DNA from: Cryomorphaceae bacterium MED-G11
Lineage (GTDB): Bacteria > Bacteroidota > Bacteroidia > Flavobacteriales > Flavobacteriaceae
Assembly: GCA_002457075.1 (NCBI GenBank)
Contig: NTKQ01000003.1
Location: 1-48,000 of the forward strand
Length of the DNA: 48,000 bases
Direction of reading: 5' to 3'
The notes under the pieces are model-generated. The model was not told the origin of the DNA and made no database searches. It saw nothing but the letters and a program-made list of their open reading frames with translations. Positions 7,975-16,229 of the stretch are shown here, piece by piece (positions within the stretch are counted from its first letter, which is position 1; each line of letters begins with the position of its first letter). The translations under genes were made by a program, and so were the position numbers.

Positions 7975-8760
7975 ATGATTCATTACACCAAGTTTGTTTG
8001 TAAAAATAAGAATGCAAATTGGATAACTTTTGTACATGGAGCAGGAGGAAGCTCAACTATATGGTATAAACAAATAAAATATTTTTCAAAAAATTATAAT
8101 CTTCTTTTATTAGATCTTAGGGGTCATGGAAAGTCTAAAGCTATTGCTCTTAATCCTTTTAAAAAGAAGTATACTTTTAATTCAATAACAAATGATATTC
8201 TTGAAGTTATTGATGCTGAAAAAATAAAGAAATCTCATTTTGTTGGAATTTCACTTGGTACAATTTTAATTAGAAATTTTGCTGAAAAAAACCCTCAAAG
8301 GGTTCAAAGTCTTATTATGGGTGGAGCTATAATGAAACTTAATCTTAGATCTAAAATACTAATGTTTCTTGGTAATTCTACAAAGTCAATATTACCTTAT
8401 ATGTGGATATATAATCTCTTAGCATTTATTATAATGCCTAATAAAAATCATAAAGAATCTAGATTATTATTTGTTAATGAAGCAAAAAAATTATATCAAA
8501 AAGAATTTAAGAAATGGTTTCAGTTAACTACTGAGCTTGTTCCATTGCTTAAATTTTTTAGACAAATTGAAATCACTATACCTACATATTATATTATGGG
8601 TGATCAAGATTATATGTTTCTTCCTTCCGTAAAAGAATTGGTTAAAGCACATAAGAAGTCTTTATTATTTGTAATTCCTAATTGTGGTCACGTAGTCAAT
8701 GTAGATAAACCAAATACTTTTAATTCAAAGATGTTTGAGTTTTTGAACAATACAAACTAA
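7975..8760 (+). CDS. Alpha/beta hydrolase
   Basis: A 261-residue alpha/beta-hydrolase-fold protein without a signal peptide, so probably cytosolic. The oxyanion region is FVHGAGGSS (residues 19-27), the nucleophile is S93 in GISLG, the acid is D210 in MGDQDYMF and the general base is H239 in NCGHVVNVDKP. A lysine-rich, hydrophobic insert lies between strands 6 and 7 (about 125-165) and would form the lid. Substrate cannot be predicted; esterase, lipase-like or C-C hydrolase activities are all possible. It is last in the purM operon, and its stop codon overlaps that of the convergent amidohydrolase by 4 bases. Confidence 0.85.
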   Translation: MIHYTKFVCKNKNANWITFVHGAGGSSTIWYKQIKYFSKNYNLLLLDLRGHGKSKAIALNPFKKKYTFNSITNDILEVIDAEKIKKSHFVGISLGTILIRNFAEKNPQRVQSLIMGGAIMKLNLRSKILMFLGNSTKSILPYMWIYNLLAFIIMPNKNHKESRLLFVNEAKKLYQKEFKKWFQLTTELVPLLKFFRQIEITIPTYYIMGDQDYMFLPSVKELVKAHKKSLLFVIPNCGHVVNVDKPNTFNSKMFEFLNNTN

Positions 8761-10355
8761 TCAATCTTTTTTTTGTTTTTTCTCATCCAATCTTTTTCCT
8801 GTCCTGGTTGATAAATTTCATAGTCTAATTCATCCTTGCTCTTTCTTACCATTTTCTTTACATCTTCAAGTAAAAGTTTAGAATCATAAACAATACCATC
8901 TTTAATCGTATACTTGACACCGCCAACTCTTTTAACTTCATTTTTATCATTAAGCTTAATTGCACCTGTACCATACAATACCTTAAAATTCTCTAAGGGA
9001 TTTTCCTCAATAATTATCAAATCTGCCTTCTTTCCAATTTCAATAGAACCAATTTCATTATCCATACCTAAGGCTTCTGCTCCATTTAATGTTGCAGACA
9101 TTATTACTTCTATTGGATGAAATCCTGCCTCTCTTAAAAGTTCTAACTCTCTTATATATGCAAAACCATATAGTTGAAAAATAAATCCAGAATCAGATCC
9201 AACTGTAACTCTTCCACCTCTATTTTTATATTCATTTACAAATTTCATCCATAGGTTGAAGTTTCTCTTCCATGCAACCTCTTGTTCGGTGCCCCAGAAA
9301 TGCCAATAAGAACCGTGTGATATTCTACTAGGTTGATAAAATTCCCATAAACTAGGCAATGTATACTCTTCATGCCACTCAGCTCTTCTAGCTCTTTGTA
9401 AATCCCTACTAGCTTCATATATATTAAATGTTGGATCTAGAGTAAAATCTAAACTAATTAACTCGTTCATCACATTATTCCAGTGTTCTGAATTAGGTTC
9501 TGCTGCTTGTTCCCATAATTTTCCTGCTTCCTCAAACCTGTGTTGTTCATTAGAATAATTGAAGTCATAAGGAAAATTTTGTACGATTTTGTCATTAAAA
9601 AGTGCCTCTGGAAGACCATACCAATGTTCCATAGATGTTAAACCGGCTCTAGCTGAATTTAAAACATTCCATTTTGCAACACTAAGTTGTGCATGATGCA
9701 TTGCGGACCCCAATCCTAATGAATTATTTTCATCTAATGCAGCAATCATAATATCTGGCTTAGCACCAAAGAATTTAATTCCGTCAGCTCCTTTTTTTGC
9801 GTTATACCTGACCCATTCTCTAGCCTGTTCTTCAGTGCTAATTTCCTCTTGAAAACCAGATCCAAATCCTGTATAAATAGAAAGTCTTGGAGCAATGATT
9901 TCATTTTTTAAACTTTTATTTTTTAGATTAAGACTAAAATCTAATCCTCTACCCCCTGGCTCTCTCACTGTTGTAACTCCATGTGCTAACCATAATTTAA
10001 AAACATAATCTGGTTCTGCGCCTTGAGCTCTTCCACCTATATGTCCATGCATATCAATGAAACCTGGAAGAACATACATTCCATTAGCATTAATTTCTCT
10101 TCCATTTTTTTTCAGTTTTGGACGTCTACTTTCTACTATTTCTACTCCTGGATATCCTACGGTTTTGATAGATTTAATTATATTTTGTTCAATTACGATA
10201 TCTACAGGACCCAATGGCGGACTTCCATTTCCATTTACTAGTATAGCTCCACGAATGATCAGTTGGTTAAATGGTCCGTCAGAAAGTTTCTTTTCTTGAG
10301 AGTAAGCATTTATTGATAGAAAAAGGCTAAGAAAAATAAATAGAGGTTTTTTCAT
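8757..10355 (-). CDS. Exported amidohydrolase family protein
   Basis: A 532-residue metal-dependent hydrolase of the amidohydrolase superfamily with a cleavable signal peptide (MKKPLFIFLSLFLSINAYSQ), so periplasmic or secreted. Metal-site motifs are HGH in FIDMHGHIGG, a Lys in ADGIKFFGAK that could be carboxylated, His residues in AMHHAQLS and SMEHWYG, and the late Asp in TVGSDSGF. The C-terminal beta part (IGSIEIGKKADLIIIEENPLE) is typical of imidazolonepropionase- and dipeptidase-like members. The substrate is unknown. It starts 1 base after the crcB stop, so it belongs to an operon with a small membrane protein and the fluoride channel. Confidence 0.9.
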   Translation of the reverse strand: MKKPLFIFLSLFLSINAYSQEKKLSDGPFNQLIIRGAILVNGNGSPPLGPVDIVIEQNIIKSIKTVGYPGVEIVESRRPKLKKNGREINANGMYVLPGFIDMHGHIGGRAQGAEPDYVFKLWLAHGVTTVREPGGRGLDFSLNLKNKSLKNEIIAPRLSIYTGFGSGFQEEISTEEQAREWVRYNAKKGADGIKFFGAKPDIMIAALDENNSLGLGSAMHHAQLSVAKWNVLNSARAGLTSMEHWYGLPEALFNDKIVQNFPYDFNYSNEQHRFEEAGKLWEQAAEPNSEHWNNVMNELISLDFTLDPTFNIYEASRDLQRARRAEWHEEYTLPSLWEFYQPSRISHGSYWHFWGTEQEVAWKRNFNLWMKFVNEYKNRGGRVTVGSDSGFIFQLYGFAYIRELELLREAGFHPIEVIMSATLNGAEALGMDNEIGSIEIGKKADLIIIEENPLENFKVLYGTGAIKLNDKNEVKRVGGVKYTIKDGIVYDSKLLLEDVKKMVRKSKDELDYEIYQPGQEKDWMRKNKKKID

Positions 10356-10356
10356 A

Positions 10357-10731
10357 TTAATAGTTTAAAATTTTATTCATTAGAATAAATCCAATGTAAG
10401 CTAAAAGTATACAGAAAGATACACTAATAATTACATAAAGAATAGACTGAGCTATATCATTGGACTTCAATAGATTAAGATTTTCAAGTGAAAAAGCTGA
10501 AAATGTTGTTAATCCTCCACAAATACCGATAACTAAAAAATAATAATAATCTGATTTTAACATATTGTGATGTATGAGATAACTTATTATAAAACCTATA
10601 AAAAAACTTCCAATTAAGTTAACAGTTAAGGTTGAGTATGGAAAAGCATCACTAGGAACTATTTTATTAAGTAAAAGCCTTATAGCTGATCCTAATCCAC
10701 CTCCGATAAATACCAATAGGATATCTTTCAT
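10357..10731 (-). CDS. crcB: Fluoride channel FluC/CrcB
   Basis: A 124-residue membrane protein that exports fluoride as a dual-topology dimer. Four hydrophobic helices are visible. Family motifs are GGGLGSAIRLLL at the start, TLTVNLIGSFFIGF (the conserved Asn of helix 2) and GICGGLTTFSAFSLE in helix 3, which holds the central Na+ site and the Phe residues that line the pore. The length is normal. It directly abuts the upstream 61-residue membrane protein (stop at 10732) and is followed 1 base later by the amidohydrolase. I found no fluoride riboswitch in the 42-base region before the operon. Confidence 0.95.
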   Translation of the reverse strand: MKDILLVFIGGGLGSAIRLLLNKIVPSDAFPYSTLTVNLIGSFFIGFIISYLIHHNMLKSDYYYFLVIGICGGLTTFSAFSLENLNLLKSNDIAQSILYVIISVSFCILLAYIGFILMNKILNY

Positions 10732-10917
10732 TTATCTAAATAAACTGCTATAGGTAGCTATAATTGAAATAAAAACAATAAATATTATAAGTATTACATA
10801 TGAATTTTTGTAATAAACTTTATGAAGTCTATAATCCTTTAAATAAGAATAACCAATAATTAAAGAGAATACAATTGTAAATATTAAAGCAAAAATAAGC
10901 TGTCCTTTAGTAAACAT
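10732..10917 (-). CDS. Small conserved-looking membrane protein, 61 aa
   Basis: The 61 residues contain two hydrophobic helices (about 7-24 and 41-58) separated by a basic loop (YLKDYRLHKVYYKNS). The start MFTKGQLIF looks familiar from Flavobacteriia, but I cannot give it a family name or function. Its stop codon touches the crcB ATG, so the two are translated from one message. An accessory role to the fluoride channel is only a guess from position. The divergent MazG-like gene starts 43 bases away. Confidence 0.75.
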   Translation of the reverse strand: MFTKGQLIFALIFTIVFSLIIGYSYLKDYRLHKVYYKNSYVILIIFIVFISIIATYSSLFR

Positions 10918-10959
10918 TAATTAATTTTATTAAACTTTTCTAATGTAAATTTAATAATT

Positions 10960-11349
10960 ATGATAACTAATGCCATTGATGCGGTAAAGGAATTTAATAA
11001 AGCTTTTAAAATTGAATATTCAGAGAGTCAAGAAGCAAATCTTGATGAGTCTATAGTTGATCTTAGATATAGATTAATGCAAGAAGAGAATAATGAATAT
11101 TTAGAAGCAGCTAAGAATAAAGATTTAGTTGAAATTGCCGATGCTTTGGGTGATAAACTGTACATTCTTTGTGGAACAATTTTAGCTCATGGATTACAAG
11201 ATAAGATTGTAGAAGTTTTTGAAGAAATTCAAAGAAGTAATATGAGTAAACTTAGTACTGATGGCTCTCCAGTTATTAGAGAAGATGGAAAAATATTAAA
11301 AGGTCCAAACTATTTTAAGCCAAATATTAAGGACATTCTAGAAAAGTAA
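10960..11349 (+). CDS. MazG-like / HisE-like nucleotide pyrophosphohydrolase
   Basis: A 129-residue all-alpha protein resembling the phosphoribosyl-ATP/MazG pyrophosphohydrolase superfamily. The Mg2+-binding pattern is visible as two acidic helices: MQEENNEYLEA (ExxE) and EIADALGDKLYI (ExxD). The C-terminal part (KLSTDGSPVIREDGKILKGPNY) matches a group of stand-alone HisE-like proteins found in Bacteroidota and phages, which probably hydrolyse non-canonical or damaged nucleoside triphosphates. It is single, divergent from the crcB operon and convergent with ilvE, whose stop lies at the very next base. Confidence 0.8.
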   Translation: MITNAIDAVKEFNKAFKIEYSESQEANLDESIVDLRYRLMQEENNEYLEAAKNKDLVEIADALGDKLYILCGTILAHGLQDKIVEVFEEIQRSNMSKLSTDGSPVIREDGKILKGPNYFKPNIKDILEK

Positions 11350-12399
11350 TTAGTCTAATATTTTATATCTCCATCCATGAGAATCTTCAGATAAATTCTG
11401 TTGAATATTTACAATAGAAGTTTTAAGACTGTCTGCATAACTATTTTCAACTTCTCTGATTTCAAATCTTTCGTCTTTATATCCAAAAGAAGAAATAGGG
11501 GCAATTACTGCAGCAGTTCCACATCCAAAAATTTCTCTAAGATTACCAGATTTAAATTCTGATATCAGTTCAGATACAGTTATATCTCTCTCTTCTACTT
11601 CAATACCTTGATCTTTTGCAGCTTGTATAACGCTATTTCTTGTAACACCATCTAAAATTGTATCACTTGTTTTAGGTGTAACTAATTTTTCTCCTAGTCT
11701 AAATACAATACTCATTGTACCAACTTCTTCAATTTTTTGATGAGATTCAGAGTCTGTCCATACAATTTGATCAAAACCTTTAGATATAGCTAAAGACGTT
11801 GGGTAAAACGCAGCACCATAATTTCCAGCAGCCTTAGCATAACCAGCACCACCAGGGGCAGCTCTACTATATTTATCTTCAACATAAACACTTAATGGTT
11901 TCGAGTAATATGCAGCTCCTGGAGAGCAAATTATTAAAAATTTATAGTCTAGTGAAGGGCTTGCTGCGAGCATTGCAGATGATGAAAAAACAAATGGTCT
12001 TATGTATAATGATGAACCTGGCTTATTAGAAATCCATTTTTTTTCAAGGGATACTAGTTTTTCAAGTCCCTTAAAAAAATATTCTGAAGGTAATACTGGA
12101 ATATTCATTCTCACACAGGATTTTTTTAGTCTTTCATAATTATCTTTCGGTCTAAATAACCATATTTGGTCTTTAGTATCCTTATATCCTTTCATTCCCT
12201 CAAAAACTGCTTGACCATAATGAAAAACATGAGAAGATGGATCCATGTCAATTGAACTATATGGTCTAATAACAGGAGCTTCCCAATCACCATTTTTGAA
12301 ATTACACTCAAACATATGATCAGTAAAAATTTCTCCAAATTTTATAGAATTGAAGTCAACATCAACTATTTTTGTAGAGTTCGATCTAATTATTTCCAT
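11350..12399 (-). CDS. ilvE: Branched-chain amino acid aminotransferase
   Basis: PLP-dependent class IV aminotransferase of 349 residues that interconverts Val, Leu and Ile with their 2-oxo acids, using glutamate/2-oxoglutarate. The family start (VFHYGQAVFEGMKGY) and the Schiff-base Lys in GYAKAAGNYGAAF are present. TSDTILDGVTRNSVI and FGCGTAAVIAPISSF form the cofactor and substrate pockets. The length fits the eukaryotic-like branch. Upstream, TATCTTTC resembles a -7 element about 10 bases before the ATG. It is a single gene, divergent from the epimerase-like gene 29 bases away. Confidence 0.95.
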   Translation of the reverse strand: MEIIRSNSTKIVDVDFNSIKFGEIFTDHMFECNFKNGDWEAPVIRPYSSIDMDPSSHVFHYGQAVFEGMKGYKDTKDQIWLFRPKDNYERLKKSCVRMNIPVLPSEYFFKGLEKLVSLEKKWISNKPGSSLYIRPFVFSSSAMLAASPSLDYKFLIICSPGAAYYSKPLSVYVEDKYSRAAPGGAGYAKAAGNYGAAFYPTSLAISKGFDQIVWTDSESHQKIEEVGTMSIVFRLGEKLVTPKTSDTILDGVTRNSVIQAAKDQGIEVEERDITVSELISEFKSGNLREIFGCGTAAVIAPISSFGYKDERFEIREVENSYADSLKTSIVNIQQNLSEDSHGWRYKILD

Positions 12400-12428
12400 A
12401 TTAAGCGAAAGATAAATAAAAAATCAAT

Positions 12429-13337
12429 ATGAAGCTATTAATAACAGGTGGTTCAGGTACATTAGGTCAAGAAATTACTAATCTTGCACTTGCTAAAAAA
12501 TATCAAGTACATATACTTAGCCGGAACAAAAAATTAATATCTAAAAATATCAATTTAAAATATTTCTATTGGGATCCATATTCTGAAGAAATTGACATTA
12601 ATTGCTTTAATGGTGTTGATACTGTTATTAATTTAGCAGGTTTTAGTGTATTTAATCTATGGACAACTAAAAACAAGTCTAAAATTTTAAATAGTAGGCT
12701 AGATTCAACATATTTTATTCTAAAAATGATTAAAGAAAAAGGAATTAAATTGAAATCATTTGTCAATGCCTCTGGGATTGCAGCTTATTCTAATTCTCTT
12801 ACAAGAGTTTCAAGTGAAGATGACTCTAAAAATATTAAAGATTCTTTTATTAATCAAGTAGTAATAAAATGGGAATCTAAAGTTTTAGAATTTGAAAAAA
12901 AACTACCAGAGATTTCCTTTTCCATTTTAAGAATTGGCCTTGTACTTTCAAAGTCTGGAGGTGTATTTAAAATCTCAAAAAATCTTTCTAAAATCTTCTT
13001 ACTTTCTGCTTTAGGAAAAGGAAATCAATGGCAATCATGGATACACGTTATTGATGTTGCAAATTTTTTTATAAGATGCGCAGAGAAAAATTATAGAGGA
13101 GTTTTTAACCTAGTTTCCCCCAATCCAATTACTCAGAATGAATTATTAAGAAAAATTGCATTTCATAATAGATCTCAAATAATATTTCCAAATATTCCCA
13201 AGTTTATTGTGAAAATATTCTTTGGTCAAATGTCTGAATTAGTTCTTTCTAGTCAGAAAGTTATTTCAAATGATTTAGATGACTTTATTTTCAGATTTCC
13301 AAAGATTGATGATGCATTAAAAGATTTATCAAAATAA
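12429..13337 (+). CDS. TIGR01777-type NAD(P)-binding epimerase-like protein
   Basis: A 302-residue extended SDR of the TIGR01777 (SDR39U1/YfcH) family. The N-terminal Rossmann motif GGSGTLGQ (residues 7-14) is followed by VINLAGFSVFNLWTTKNKSKILNSR, the family hallmark. A further conserved block is WIHVIDVANFF. The C-terminal domain (FIVKIFFGQMSELVLSSQKVISNDL) is the DUF1731-like end. The biochemical role of the family is not settled, although a nucleoside-sugar epimerase-like activity is often assumed. It sits before grpE, but a sigma-54 promoter lies between, so it may be transcribed separately. Confidence 0.85.
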   Translation: MKLLITGGSGTLGQEITNLALAKKYQVHILSRNKKLISKNINLKYFYWDPYSEEIDINCFNGVDTVINLAGFSVFNLWTTKNKSKILNSRLDSTYFILKMIKEKGIKLKSFVNASGIAAYSNSLTRVSSEDDSKNIKDSFINQVVIKWESKVLEFEKKLPEISFSILRIGLVLSKSGGVFKISKNLSKIFLLSALGKGNQWQSWIHVIDVANFFIRCAEKNYRGVFNLVSPNPITQNELLRKIAFHNRSQIIFPNIPKFIVKIFFGQMSELVLSSQKVISNDLDDFIFRFPKIDDALKDLSK

Positions 13338-13363
13338 TATGACATTCTGGCATAAAATTTTTC

Positions 13364-13379
13364 TGGCAAAAAAATTGCA
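13364..13379 (+). promoter_or_regulatory. Sigma-54 (-24/-12) promoter upstream of grpE-dnaJ
   Basis: TGGCAAAAAAATTGCA carries the two invariant elements of the RpoN consensus: GG (13365-13366) and GC (13377-13378), exactly 10 bases apart, with the usual flanking TGGCA and TTGCA. The expected start is near 13390, 11 bases before the grpE ATG. A second TTCTGGCA lies 18 bases upstream but lacks a matching -12 element. Confidence 0.65.
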
Positions 13380-13400
13380 GTTACTATATAAAATTAATCA

Positions 13401-13901
13401 ATGACTAAAAAGAAAACGGATATTAAAAAGTCTTCTAAACCCTCAGTTAAAAAGAAGTCTTCTAGTATTAAGGAATTGAATGAAAATTTAAAACTTGAAC
13501 AAGACAAGTACATTAGATTATTTGCTGAGTTTGAAAATTACAAAAGAAGAACCTCTAAGGAAAGGATAGAATTATACAAGACAGCTGGGAAAGAAATTCT
13601 GACTAGTTTGGTTCCAGTTTTAGAAGATTTTAAAAGAGCTCTTAATCAAGATTCTGAATCTGATAATGACGAAGGCATAAAATTGATTTATAGTAAATTC
13701 AATGATACTTTAAAGAATCAGGGTCTAATTGAAGTTGAAGTAAATATTGGTGATATTTTCGATCCTGAAATTCATGAGGCAATAAGTCAAATCCCTGCAA
13801 TAGATGATAAGCAAAAAGGTAAAATTATAGATATAATTCAAGGCGGTTATAAGCTTGGTGATATTATTATAAATTTTCCAAAAGTTGTTGTTGCTCAATA
13901 A
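13401..13901 (+). CDS. grpE: Nucleotide exchange factor GrpE
   Basis: Cytosolic co-chaperone that releases ADP from DnaK. It has 166 residues. A Lys/Ser-rich disordered start (1-25) precedes the long dimerising coiled coil (about 27-70, ending LFAEFENYKRRTSKER), followed by the four-helix part and the C-terminal beta-wing (DPEIHEAISQIPA, IIQGGYKLGDIIINFPKVVVAQ), which is the most conserved region of the family. dnaJ starts 6 bases downstream. No dnaK is present in the window. A sigma-54 promoter just upstream suggests an alternative control route instead of a HrcA/CIRCE type; I saw no CIRCE repeat. Confidence 0.96.
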   Translation: MTKKKTDIKKSSKPSVKKKSSSIKELNENLKLEQDKYIRLFAEFENYKRRTSKERIELYKTAGKEILTSLVPVLEDFKRALNQDSESDNDEGIKLIYSKFNDTLKNQGLIEVEVNIGDIFDPEIHEAISQIPAIDDKQKGKIIDIIQGGYKLGDIIINFPKVVVAQ

Positions 13902-13907
13902 ATAAAT

Positions 13908-15023
13908 ATGAAAGAAGATTTTTACGAAATATTAGGTGTATCTAAAAGTGCAAGTGCTTCTGAAATCAAAAAAGCATATAGAAAAAAAGCAATTCAATAT
14001 CATCCTGATAAAAATCCGGGTGATAAGACTGCAGAATCAAATTTTAAAAAGGCTGCTGAGGCATACGAAATATTAAGTGATCCAAATAAAAAATCTAAAT
14101 ATGACCAATTTGGTCATAGTGCATTTGATGGTGCAGGTGGATTTGGTGGTGGAGGAGGAATGGATATGGATGATATTTTTAGTCAATTTGGTGATATTTT
14201 TGGGAGTGCTTTTGGTTCATCTTTCGGTGGTTTTGGAGGAGCAGGTCAACGAGTTTCAAAAGGTTCTAACTTAAGAATACGGGTAAAATTAAATCTAGAA
14301 GAAATTATTAATGGTGTTGAGAAAAAAATTAAAGTTAAACGAAAAATTTTATCACCAGATTCAAAATTTTCAACATGTAATACCTGTAATGGATCTGGTC
14401 AGGTTTCTAGAATTACAAATACAATTCTTGGTAGAATGCAATCAACCTCTGTATGTCCAACCTGTAATGGGTCTGGTCAGTCAATATTGTCTAGAGCACC
14501 AGGATCTGACGCTAATGGAATGCTTAATTCTGAAGAAACAGTTTCAATAAAAATTCCCGGAGGAGTAGAGGAGGGGATGCAATTAAAAGTTTCCGGCAAA
14601 GGTAATGACTCAAATAATCCAAATGGTATTTCAGGTGATCTTCTTGTTTTAATTGAAGAGTCTCAGGATGATCTTTTTACTAGAGATGGAAAACATCTTC
14701 ACTATGATCTATATATAAGCGTTTCTGAAGCAGTACTTGGAATATCTAAGGACATACATTTAATTGATGGAAAAGTTAGAATTAAGCTTGATTCTGGAAT
14801 TCAATCTGGCAAAACACTTAGATTAAGAAACAAGGGAATACCAGACTTAAATGGCTATTCAAAGGGAGATTTACTTGTGCATGTCAATATTTGGACTCCT
14901 AAAACTCTAAATAAAAAACAAAAAGATTTTTTCAAAGAAATGTTAGATGATGATAATTTTAAACCTAATCCAAAAAAATCTGATAAGTCCTTTTTTGAAA
15001 AAGTAAGAGATATGTTTGCGTAA
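13908..15023 (+). CDS. dnaJ: Chaperone DnaJ with only one zinc centre
   Basis: Hsp40 co-chaperone that loads substrates on DnaK and stimulates its ATPase. The J domain has HPD at residues 32-34, followed by a Gly/Phe-rich linker (about 75-113), the zinc region, two C-terminal beta domains and a dimerisation tail (371 residues). The zinc region is odd. Type I DnaJ has four CxxCxGxG repeats, but here only two remain (C157/C160 and C183/C186). Spacing and flanks match repeats 2 and 3, which form zinc site II, while repeats 1 and 4 (site I) are replaced by Cys-free sequence. The reading frame is intact, so this is a natural variant, not a frameshift. Confidence 0.95.
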   Translation: MKEDFYEILGVSKSASASEIKKAYRKKAIQYHPDKNPGDKTAESNFKKAAEAYEILSDPNKKSKYDQFGHSAFDGAGGFGGGGGMDMDDIFSQFGDIFGSAFGSSFGGFGGAGQRVSKGSNLRIRVKLNLEEIINGVEKKIKVKRKILSPDSKFSTCNTCNGSGQVSRITNTILGRMQSTSVCPTCNGSGQSILSRAPGSDANGMLNSEETVSIKIPGGVEEGMQLKVSGKGNDSNNPNGISGDLLVLIEESQDDLFTRDGKHLHYDLYISVSEAVLGISKDIHLIDGKVRIKLDSGIQSGKTLRLRNKGIPDLNGYSKGDLLVHVNIWTPKTLNKKQKDFFKEMLDDDNFKPNPKKSDKSFFEKVRDMFA

Positions 15024-15058
15024 ATAATTTTATCTTAGATTTTCCTAATATACCTAAT

Positions 15059-16225
15059 ATGAGTAAAATTCTTATAATTGAAGATGAGGAACCAATCAGA
15101 AGAGTTCTAGTAAGAATTTTAAATGAGGAGGACTCTAACTTTGAAATATATCAAGCTTCTGACGGTAAAAAAGGTCTTGACTTAATAAAAAAGGAATCTT
15201 TTGATTTAGTTCTCTGTGATATTAAAATGCCTAAAGTCGATGGTATTGAGTTACTTCAAAGAACACGAAAAACTAACTTAACTCTCCCTTTTATCATGTT
15301 AACTGGCCATGGAAACATTGAAACAGCAGTTGAATCAATGAAACTTGGTGCTTATGATTTTATATCGAAACCCCCTGACCTTAATAGACTTATCAACTCT
15401 GTAAGAAATGCTCTTGAAAAAAAGGAGTTAGTTACTGAAAATAAAATTTTAAGACAAAAGGTTGCTAAAAAATATGAAATTATTGGGAATTCGAAATCTG
15501 TTATGGAAATTCATGCAGTTATAGATAAAGTAGCTCAAACGGAGGCAAGAGTTTTGATAACTGGTGAAAGTGGAACTGGTAAAGAACTTGTTGCTCATAA
15601 TATTCATGAAAGAAGTAATAGAAGTAAAGGAACTTTTATTGAGGTAAATTGTGCTGCTATTCCATCTGAGCTTATTGAGAGTGAACTTTTTGGTCATCTT
15701 AAAGGTTCATTTACATCTGCTGTAAAAGATAGACAAGGTAAATTTGAAGCTGCTAATAATGGAACTTTATTTTTAGATGAAATTGGTGACATGAGCCTTG
15801 CTGCTCAAGCTAAAGTATTAAGAGCTCTTGAAGAAAGTAAGATTCAAAGAGTAGGGAGTCAAAAAGATATTAGTGTAGATGTTAGAGTTATAGCTGCTAC
15901 AAATAAAGATTTAAAAAAGGAAATTGAAAATGGTAACTTTAGAGAAGACTTATATCATAGACTAGCTGTAATAATGATTGAAGTTCCTGAGTTAAGTAAA
16001 AGAAAATCAGATATCCCCATACTTATTTCTCATTTCTCAAAATTAATATCTAAAGAACAAGGTATTGAAACAAAAGAATTTAATCCAGATTCACTAAAGT
16101 TACTTGAAGATTATGAATGGTCTGGTAATATAAGAGAACTTAGAAATGTTGTTGAAAGATTGATAATTCTTGGTGGTAATCCAATATCAAAGGATGATGT
16201 TAATCTTTTTACCTCAAAAAAATAA
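15059..16225 (+). CDS. NtrC-family response regulator (REC + sigma-54 AAA+), no HTH
   Basis: The 388-residue protein has a receiver domain (phospho-acceptor D54 in LCDIKMP, acidic pair E8-D9-E10, K104) and a sigma-54-interacting AAA+ domain. Walker A is GESGTGKE (169-176), Walker B is FLDE (238-241), and the arginine-finger region is NFREDLYHRL. The sigma-54-contacting loop reads GSFTSA (216-221) instead of GAFTGA. The protein ends right after the AAA+ lid (NIRELRNVVERLI), so the usual Fis-type DNA-binding domain is absent. This shorter form is, as far as I recall, common in Flavobacteriia. It lies 35 bases after dnaJ in a run that begins with a sigma-54 promoter. No sensor kinase is adjacent. 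Confidence 0.9.
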   Translation: MSKILIIEDEEPIRRVLVRILNEEDSNFEIYQASDGKKGLDLIKKESFDLVLCDIKMPKVDGIELLQRTRKTNLTLPFIMLTGHGNIETAVESMKLGAYDFISKPPDLNRLINSVRNALEKKELVTENKILRQKVAKKYEIIGNSKSVMEIHAVIDKVAQTEARVLITGESGTGKELVAHNIHERSNRSKGTFIEVNCAAIPSELIESELFGHLKGSFTSAVKDRQGKFEAANNGTLFLDEIGDMSLAAQAKVLRALEESKIQRVGSQKDISVDVRVIAATNKDLKKEIENGNFREDLYHRLAVIMIEVPELSKRKSDIPILISHFSKLISKEQGIETKEFNPDSLKLLEDYEWSGNIRELRNVVERLIILGGNPISKDDVNLFTSKK

Positions 16226-16229
16226 TTTC

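Noticed and set aside
10918-10959. Fluoride riboswitch before the crcB operon
   Set aside because: The gap is 42 bases of A/T-rich sequence, too short and without the conserved riboswitch core.
13341-13352. First TTCTGGCA copy as a second sigma-54 promoter
   Set aside because: There is no GC at the required 10-base distance; only the second copy has a matching -12 element.
16170-16229. Twenty extra N-terminal codons for the M28 peptidase
   Set aside because: They overlap the end of the regulator gene and would bury the signal peptide that begins cleanly at the ATG at 16230.
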